Shown here in pieces: positions 56,115 through 64,000 of a stretch of 64,000 nucleotides of DNA (positions are counted from its first letter, which is position 1; the number at the start of each line of letters is the position of its first letter). Below the pieces are notes generated by a model that searched no databases, was not told where the DNA came from, and saw only the letters and a program-made list of their open reading frames with translations. A program made the position numbers and the translations under genes. The DNA is from Paracyclopina nana (Eukaryota; Arthropoda; Copepoda; Cyclopoida; Cyclopettidae): contig JAGUCH010000001.1 in the NCBI GenBank assembly GCA_019096065.1, positions 7,936,001 through 8,000,000 on the forward strand, in the 5' to 3' direction.

Positions 56115-59100
56115 CTGATGGTACTAGATTCTCATTGTGGCACCTAGAGGAGGCTAAAAATCCTTGAGTGGATTCGAGCTCATCCATTCATGGTTTTGGC
56201 TGATTGGGGCCACTACATTATCCTTATTTATCTGCTAGCCGATGTGGATTATTGTTATTGTAATGGGCACCGAAGAAGGGCTCCATTGTCGGTCATGCCT
56301 GAAACAGATCAAGAGTTTTCATTGAGAATAAAGAGCGGCTCTGTGGTTTTGTGGTTTCACATTAAAGCTGTTTGACACGAGTTTGCTTTCGCCAAAGTTT
56401 GGCCTGAGACCATTGCATTAAGTTCATGGGCTTTGAATCTGGTCACGATGATTTTACTGTTACCTGAGGTAAGAAGGACATCACTTTTTCATTTTCACAA
56501 ACAGTGCTTAAAATGATCTATTTACTTTTTTCAACTGCTTTAAGTGGCATTTTTCCCAGTTCTTTCAACCAATGTGTGGAGATGAGAGGTCAATAATATT
56601 GAGTTTCCCCTACAATAGGGGTCTGTAAACACCAACAGAGAAGCAGATCGAGCTGTGGAAAGCAGGAATTGTGAGCATTTTATTTTTTCTACAACACTCT
56701 TAATAATTCTTTTTCGTCTTTTAGAAAGAGGAGCAAATAAATCATTGAAAAACAAAGCTTCTCCTTTTTGTAGCTGGAGAAAAAATTCTATATTAGGAAG
56801 GCAGAGAGACCTGAGAGTTACGATGAATGCCTTCCACCTTGGAAGCCATGTTTTCTGTACAATCTTAAATAGCCAAGTTTAAGATAAGGCAGTGATTAAA
56901 TATAAGAACTGAATGTGGATGACATGAGCTTAATCCTCACACATGGTGCCTCTGTGGAGAACAGAAATGAGGATATTTGGCTTCATTTGCGTGAGTATGT
57001 GCTCTATAATATTTTGCACAAAGCCATCAGCATTTTTAATCAAGAGCAATGGGAAGGAGCAAAACTCCAAAGTTCGGGTACTCTCTACACCAGTAGTAGT
57101 AGATATGACTACATAGAGTGAAGCATAATTTATGAGATTTTCCTCGAGCAGACCTAGCTTGTGGTAAAAACCCGAGGTTATTCAAGTCTCGCAGTCGCAA
57201 GCAGAAACTTTTTCAATTAAAGTCTGCGACAAAAGTGAAGGAGACCTACCACCAGGATATGCAATGTGCGAATTGATAGACCTGCTTTAAAGTTGAATTC
57301 TTCGAGAGGTGATGAAGCGACGTAAAACGCAACTTAGCAGTCAAATTCTATTTTGATACAGCAAATCTCGATGAACTAAGAAAGCCACCACTATTGTCAT
57401 TTTCCTCGCACCTAGTCGTACTCTGGTGTATTGAAATATTCAAAAGTGTCAAGTGGTGCCTTTCTGAGTCACTTTGCTACTTGCCATTCTAGACACATCT
57501 CCAGAAAATAAGGAACTCGAAAGAAAGAAAATTGGATCAAATATGAAACAGAAGTGGAACTAGAAAAACTATCTGCCTTGCTGCGATTAAAAGGCTTTAT
57601 TCTTCAGTAAACTTTGAATTGTCTGGCGTCATTATTGTCAAACTGTCTTCTTGTTTCCCCCAGACTTTTCTAGACTGTGGTTTACTTGAAAGATCCAATA
57701 TTTTAGCTAGGCTGGGCGGATTTGGGTGCCAACTGTTTACCATTACAGCTGATCTGGATGAGAACATCAGCCATATTGTTTATACTCAATGTGGCACAAC
57801 AACGTGAACGTCAACGCAGACGCCAACAATATGCATAGAGTAGAAGCTACAGCCAGGAGCTGGCTAGGCCATTTGCCAGAAGTGTGCTCGGATGACACTT
57901 GTGTGACAAGGGTTTGCGACACTTTCCATATCTTTCTTGCCCGATAAAGATTTTTGCATGAAAGTTAGGGCATCCGGTGTCTGCTGCCAGTTACAAAATC
58001 AGCGTGAATGATAATGTGCACTTTTGACTTGATGGACATGGAAGCTGGCTTTTTCTGTTAAACGAGAAGAATGTAGCAAGAGCGGTACAGTTTAGTTTGC
58101 GTCTACCTAGAAAATCTACTCCTATTTTTTGGACGTTGTTGGATGTACCATATAGGTCTTTCTAAAGCACGTGAAGAGGATAAAGAATGACCAAACTTTC
58201 TTCGCAAAGGGGGTCAATTTTAGGGTTCTTGGCTACAGCTGTCCCTTCGTGTATCCTGCTTGAAAAATTGGGCATTTCTGGCCACCTTCTGGTACTTTGT
58301 TTTAAATGGAAGTGCCGCAACCAAGTGCACATGTACGTATTCTTCTGTATTTGATCGTTTTGCATTGCCAGGAGGATGCTTGCAAAATATGGCTATTCAG
58401 ATGCAAGAGAGATTATTGCGCTTCATTTCTGCTTGCATTTTTCACTCCAAGCCAACTACCGTCCGTATGAGTGAATTGCATGCCTATTCCATGTTGAAGC
58501 TTCTCCTTGTATCGGAGGAGAAAATTACTGAAGACTTCCCTTGGGAAAGCTCTCCAGAAGACGAAAGAGATCCTCTTTGACTCAGAGGACTGAATCACAA
58601 TTAGGACTTTGCCTCTATTAGTAGCTAGGCTGCCTATTGTGCTAAATCAAATGTATTAGCCTAGACCTGAGCTGATGGAAAAAATGAAAGTCTTTTGTTG
58701 TTGATCTGCTAATTGAAACGCTAGATGGATACGGCAACTGCTGTGTCGCCGATGGATCTGGAATCTTTCTAGTTTAATATTTGTTGCTTCGGTCAATTAA
58801 CATTTTGCTTATTTACGCTGATAATAAGTGGCTAGATTATTTGTCCCGCTTTTTCGTGGCTGAATTTTCAAATTTGCCACCTGACCTAGGTCTAACATTT
58901 AGTCTAACAGATGATTTTTCCAATCATAATTAAGGTGCTAACTGCAGCTCTCGTGGGTATGGTTGAGACATCTCACTATCGTTATGCACCAAAATACATC
59001 ATGGCGAAGAGTGCTGAGGGAAGGAAATTAATGGTCTTGCCCATCGACGAGGCCCTACTTAACCCCATTTAGAGTCCGACGCAACATTGCATGAACCTTT

Positions 59101-62100
59101 TTATTTCCGCTGAGAAGAAATGAAAAGCAATACGAGTGCGAGGCCTAGTTAGCCTGCATCCCTTTTGCTGGCAACCATGGGCATTAGTCTGCATGGATTT
59201 GCGGCAAGGATCACTGTGGGTCACATCGAGCGGAATACAAAAAGCCAGTTGCCACAAAGATCAGTGGTGAAAATAAAACCATGAAGCGAATGGAGTCTTG
59301 GAGCAAAACAGTTTTTCTGGCCTGCAGAGCGAACTTTTCCTCCTTCAATGCTAATTGCAAATTCTGGATAATTGCGCATCCAAATTGGCCGTCGTCGTAA
59401 TGACTGCTTTCCATTACTCGTGTATCCTGTTGTGTTTCGCTGCGTCTAAATGTATTTAAATAGAGGGATTCCTGTAATGCCTTGCTAACCTTTCATGCTT
59501 CCCATTGCTGTGATCAATTACTGAATTGCTCTACAGTTGGTGGATTTATGAAGCACTAACGCGACCTCTTGGCATGAAGGAAGTGAAGAAAATGAACCGA
59601 AATACCGTTGCACCTTTTCTTGTAGCTGTGCGACTTTTCTAAAGTGGTGCAAAAGAGGGAGACTTGCATTTTGCTGCAACGTTTTCAGCGAAATGGGGTA
59701 AAAATGCAAATTGAACGCGGCTACTCCTCCCATTCAATTCAACGTAGCCATGATCTATGGGCAGTGTGAGCAGAAAAGCTGGAAAAATAACGAGCAGAAT
59801 GGGTGTTGCTGTTGCGTGATGCTACATACAATCTTGTTTTCCTCGAAACAATATGAGTCGTCTTTTAATAACACCATTTGTTAATGACGCTCCTGGCTTT
59901 ACCTAGATGGCTTTACCGAGAATGCGATACCTTCTGCATACGTTCGTTATGTGAGTGAAAACATAGCTGATTGCTGCATACCAAATGAAGATGGTATCAG
60001 GAAAATGCACCTCCTAGTGTTGCTCGTTCAACTAGTAATGCCTAGCACAAGCGATAGGCATTTTAATGCCACTAAGCTATGCTTGTAATTATTTCATGAA
60101 TGATTTTCTGGCTTATTTTCTTATTCAGCCTACTCACATTGGTACTCACATTTCCTTCATATACTACGACACGAACGTACGAAACTTGTACTCAGTATGT
60201 TGTATATGGGCCTTGCCTGATAGCAATTATAAGCGGCCTTTCTTTTTTCGTTACAAATCACAAAAAGCTATTGAGAAGGCGAGCTGGGAGTACAAATTAC
60301 ATAAGTGGTCGGATGTGGTTACTTTGCATCCACGTACAGCCCGATTTGTTTTCAAATGAAAGAGTTTTCTCCTCGAACAGCACAAGAATATGCTGTACGT
60401 ATATGTGAAGAAGAGTATTGGATGCTTATGCCTCCAAGATTTATGCTCGTATGCTATAAGTGGGTAAATATCCAGAGCATATTACCTAACATAAGTGGTT
60501 AGCAAACTGGCCTCCTTGTAGGAGCAAACTTTTTCAAGTCATGTGCATTGGCATGACTGTGAAAGTAAGAGATGAATCTCAATTTGGGAGATGCTTGGTT
60601 GGCAAGTCATTCATGGCTTTGAATTCGCAAGCTGCGTGCAGATGAGAAAGATCATTGCAGAGCAGTGGATCGTGATAAAAAAGGCTGAGTCAGCTCAAAA
60701 CCAATTTTCTCTAATGCTTTTAATCTCATTAAGCCATAATAAACCTTGGCAGCAAGTAAGATACTCCTGGCCGCGGTCGATTTTTGCCTAAGTTCCATTA
60801 ACTTTTAATCCACCCACTTTAAACACCATGAGAGCTTTTAAAAAAAGAGCTAGTATATTTTTGTTCGCACCTGCTTGTGCGCGTTTCCACGTTTCCCCTC
60901 TAGGGAGGAGATAGTAGAAAATGAATTAATGCTATTTTAATAGAGCTGTCAAGCCGAGTAAATCAAGCTCCTCTTTTGTAAGCTGTTAGGTGAGAATGCT
61001 GCTGCAGTAGCTGAGGGTACGTAGTAGCCTTTTGGCATTCAATTTGAATGAATAAATAATAGCTCGGCGTGAGTACTATTCACAGAAAGAAGAGTTGGTT
61101 GACTTTCTTCCCTATACCACTACCACCACCACAATATATTCAGAAAAGCCATCTCTTCTGGCTTTGCATTTGTGAATAGAACTTTATTTTCCTCTACCAT
61201 CTACCTTGCAAGAATAGTAGCTGGCTTTAGCTCTCAATCTGCCTAATGTGGCTGGCTCTAATCTGCTGCTGTCTATCCACATGAAATTCAGCCATCTCAG
61301 CATTGATTCAGGCAAACCAATCTAATGCTTTTGCACAAGGAAATGGGCTGTTAAGCAAGCTCATATTTTAACTTTTCCCTTACGGATGAAAAGACTCAAC
61401 TAATGCTCAAATACTTTATCAGCCACTATTGTGATTAATTATGTGGCTTAATGTACCCACAAAATGGTAAGATTAAAATCTGCAAGTCATGACAGCCATG
61501 ATGTAAAGTAGTATAATGACTTTAAAGCTCTTCTGGATGGGAAAAAAGTCATTTGTCAATATGACTCATGTTACTGTTGAACGCTTAAGTTTCTCGTATG
61601 AGTGTGCGTAAGAGCGAAAGAGTTATTACTTCTGATTAGGGTGTTTTTGATGCTAATGATCATGGGCACAACCGTGCATGCATAGTTGCCATTATCAGCC
61701 ATGGCTGGTAATCTCAGCAGCTAATGGGGAAAGTTTATAGTTGCGGCTGTGGTGCGAAGTCTTGTAAATAGCATACTAAGCTGCAACTAGAAAATGGATT
61801 TATGCGTATGCGCACTAAAGTCAGACTGTTTTCCGGTCCTCGATGACCTGTACACATATAATGAAAGTCATTCTTACGCTACGATTGGAATGCTCCACTG
61901 CGAGGTATTCTATAGTGAGTGCCCTAAACACAATTCAACAATGCGAGCTAGCTCAGTCTTGCGAGTGCTGAAAACTAAGGTTCGAGAAATTCCTCCGCGA
62001 CTCGTCTTGTCTCTACCACTCCTAAGCTTTTGGCCTAATTTGTTTGTTTTTGCTTCGCCGAGAAAAAATCTAGTTGACATTGCGCCTTCATCTTTGCATT

Positions 62101-62220
62101 TATTTTAGAATGGTCACAAGACAGATAACTTCTATTGGCCTTAAAAGTATTGTCCCGTTTCATTTTCGTCGACTTATTTCCCTGTACTGCATACGGATTA
62201 ACGCGTGCCCGCAATACTCA
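56115..62220. other. upstream flank of the nicotinic receptor gene, no gene recognised
   Basis: Should contain the receptor promoter and 5' UTR, but I cannot place them. Open frames of 60-106 codons occur on both strands (for example 58260-58580 +, 60100-60408 +, 61794-62108 +). None resembles a known family or has good splice or start context. No transposon with clear ends was found. Confidence 0.45.
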
Positions 62221-62226
62221 GACAGT

Positions 62227-62860
62227 GTTGACCAGAGACTTAGATTATAAGAGAAGCGAATTGAAAATGTAAACATTCCACTTTTCTGCTACGCGTCAAT
62301 AAGTTATCTTTTTCATTGCTTTTATATAACCGTATACTTTCAAAAAATGCCACACTCTCCATTTTTTTGACAATAAAAATCTCATTTAGAGTAACACCGA
62401 AATCAGCGCTATATCAGAAAGAGATTACGCATACTATCTTAACAGCCGAGATTTTCCGTCAAATGATGTCAGAGTAACCAGATTCGCAAGTTTAATCATA
62501 TATATGAGAGAATCGACTTTATCTGTAAGTATTTGGCCATTTTCAGGAATGCTTAGCTGGGAACAATAAAATGGCTGTACCATAAAAATTATTCTTAAGT
62601 AAATTGAAACTTTCAAAACTGTCAAAAATAAAAGTTTGAGGCACTTGCTCATCTTAAATTCAAACTATACTTGACATTGATCACAAAAGGATCATTTCTG
62701 AAATATTTGGGATGAAAAGTCAGCCCCAGCCCAAACTCAGCCAGCCAGTGCCAAAAAGCCATAGTATTCTCTTTTGGAGCGTCCCAAAAAAGAGGCACGC
62801 ACCCCCTGTGACGTCGCGTAATTTCGCTTCTCTAGTAATCTAAGTCTCTGGTGTTGACCA
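62227..62860. repeat. inverted 27-base repeats about 560 bases apart
   Basis: AGAGACTTAGATTATAAGAG at about 62234-62253, continuing AAGCGAA, is found inverted at about 62824-62850 (TTCGCTTCTCTAGTAATC onward) with two or three mismatches. GTGTTGACCA sits just outside the left repeat and, in the same + orientation, just outside the right one. This could be the termini of a degenerate DNA transposon or two copies of a short repeat. No coding frame lies between them. Confidence 0.45.
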
Positions 62861-63205
62861 GTCTTTAAGAAAGAGGAATGGATATGTTTAGAAAATCCTT
62901 GTATTTTGCTGAGATTTGGCGTGCGCTCGCATCTACCGTACAATAATGACATTTTTTGCCACACGTGGTAATTTAATGCTCATTATTTAACAGGTAGTGT
63001 ACAGCTGTGCAATGTTTAATGCACTCAAGTACTCTTTTCCACACCTAACTTTGGTTAGCTGCAAATAAGCTTAGCGGAAGAAACTTACCTTTTAACTTTT
63101 TGACACCTCCTGTTTTCGCTAGATGCTTTTGGCTCGGAGCAAAAATAATAGTTCCCTACCCCCTCAGCAAAAGTTAGAACCCGCGAAAAATCCCTGAGAG
63201 GTCGG

Positions 63206-63283
63206 GAAAAATTTGAGAACCGAGCAACTATTTTTCATCCTCACTGCGTTCGGAAAAATAGTTGCTCGGTTCTCAAATTTTTC
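63206..63283. repeat. perfect 30-base hairpin
   Basis: Left arm 63206-63235 (GAAAAATTTGAGAACCGAGC onward) and right arm 63254-63283 are exact inverse copies with an 18-base loop. Weaker pairing extends outward (AAAAATCCCT against AGGGATTCATTTTT). This may be the end or core of another foldback element. Confidence 0.8.
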
Positions 63284-63624
63284 AAAGTGGTAGGGATTCA
63301 TTTTTCTCTAGCAGTAACCGAAAATCCCAGGTGTTGAGAGTCGATGACGACATGAATAACACAAAATATCTCTAATGAACAACGAAATAAAAGAATGAAA
63401 AGAATGAAATAGAAAGATGTTTTCTTTGTAATGGCGTGATTCGAACTGAACCTTTTATTGAGCAACACAGAAAAAAGAGCGAGTTTCTCAACACAACAGC
63501 AAGGTAAATACAATAAAGGTGGGGTCACAACACCAGGTTGGTTGAAATTCCAAGACAAGCTCGACCTACTATTTCGATCCATCATACAGTGACCCAAGTA
63601 GTGATGGAACGAGCCGGAAATTTT

Positions 63625-64000
63625 CAGCTTGATCAAGCTTCAAGCTTTTAGAAATGTGTTCGAGCGATCCCAAGCTTTTGAAAATTATTATCAAGCTTTT
63701 TCAAGCTCGAAATTTCACATTTCAAGCTTTTTTCAAGCTTTTCACTTTTTTAGTATTTTGACATAAAAAATGGCAATTAGTCACCAGATTTGACAAAATT
63801 ACCCAAAAAGCGCAAATAAAGACAGAAATAGCTTTAACTTTGATTAAGTCCTTCACTCCCTCAAGTATTTGCTAATTTTAGAATTTGCCCTTTTTTGTTT
63901 TGATAAAAAATGGATAAAGTTTTGAAATTTTTTGGCGTCAAGCTTTTTCAAGCTTTGTATTTTTTGGGTTCAAGCTTTTTCAAGCTTTTCAAAATTTGGT
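63625..64000. repeat. CAAGCTT-rich imperfect repeat running off the window end
   Basis: The palindromic word AAGCTT, usually as TTTTTCAAGCTTTTTCAAGC, occurs more than ten times in about 375 bases, first clustered at 63630-63750 and again at 63940-64000. The spacing is irregular, so this is not a simple tandem array. It may be a transposon end or satellite whose other part lies beyond the window. Confidence 0.65.

Noticed and set aside
60100..60408. 102-codon frame with a hydrophobic start (MIFWLIFLFSLLTLVLTF)
   Set aside because: The hydrophobic stretch arises from AT-rich sequence; the rest lacks family features and splice support.
63420..63450. Possible tRNA or tRNA-derived SINE (AGTTCGAATCA-like box)
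   Set aside because: The stem around the box does not pair and no matching A box or acceptor stem is present.
1..64000. CRISPR arrays, bacterial operons, prophage or viral genes
   Set aside because: None seen. Intron-rich genes and animal membrane-protein families show that this is animal nuclear DNA.

Overview
The window is eukaryotic nuclear DNA of roughly 40% GC. Genes are split by GT-AG introns ranging from about 50 bases to 9.5 kb and are separated by short foldback transposons. The gene families point to an arthropod: an EVA-1-type lectin receptor, a tandem cluster of small DEG/ENaC channels, a Patched-related transporter-like protein, and a nicotinic acetylcholine receptor alpha subunit with the duplicated alternative exons known from insect alpha6. 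A crustacean, perhaps a copepod, is my guess; I could not test it.

Layout. 1-2792: no gene I can support. 2793-16693 (+): eva-1 in five coding exons, with an 87-codon open frame continuing in phase past its UGA stop to 16957. 18023-19974 (+): a decayed DEG/ENaC copy, followed by two intact four-exon paralogues at 20412-21776 and 22009-23341. About 24.6 or 26.9 to 41.5 kb (+): a Patched-domain gene of about 1230 residues in 16 coding exons, first exon uncertain. 44333-56114 (-): a 523-residue nicotinic receptor alpha subunit in 11 coding positions. 56115-64000: no recognisable gene, but inverted repeats and a CAAGCTT-rich array running off the window end.

The most interesting locus is the nicotinic receptor gene. 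It carries two separate mutually exclusive exon sets: two 45-base exons for the first strands of the ligand-binding domain, and three 87-base exons for the M2 pore helix. Length and phase match exactly within each set, so up to six receptor variants could be made. The M2 choices change pore residue 4', positions 15', 17' and 19', and the outer ring at 20'; one also changes the first residue of M3 from Gly to Ser.

At least four families of foldback elements (called A to D here) lie in the introns and gaps. Family A is found at 20.0 and 48.3 kb, with one copy apparently inserted in another. Family B is at 33.1, 38.1 and 53.3 kb. Families C and D are at 53.6 and 44.9 kb.

Three of the four loci encode membrane proteins of excitable or neuromuscular cells, and all the predicted products are membrane proteins. 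Nothing here shows coordinated regulation.
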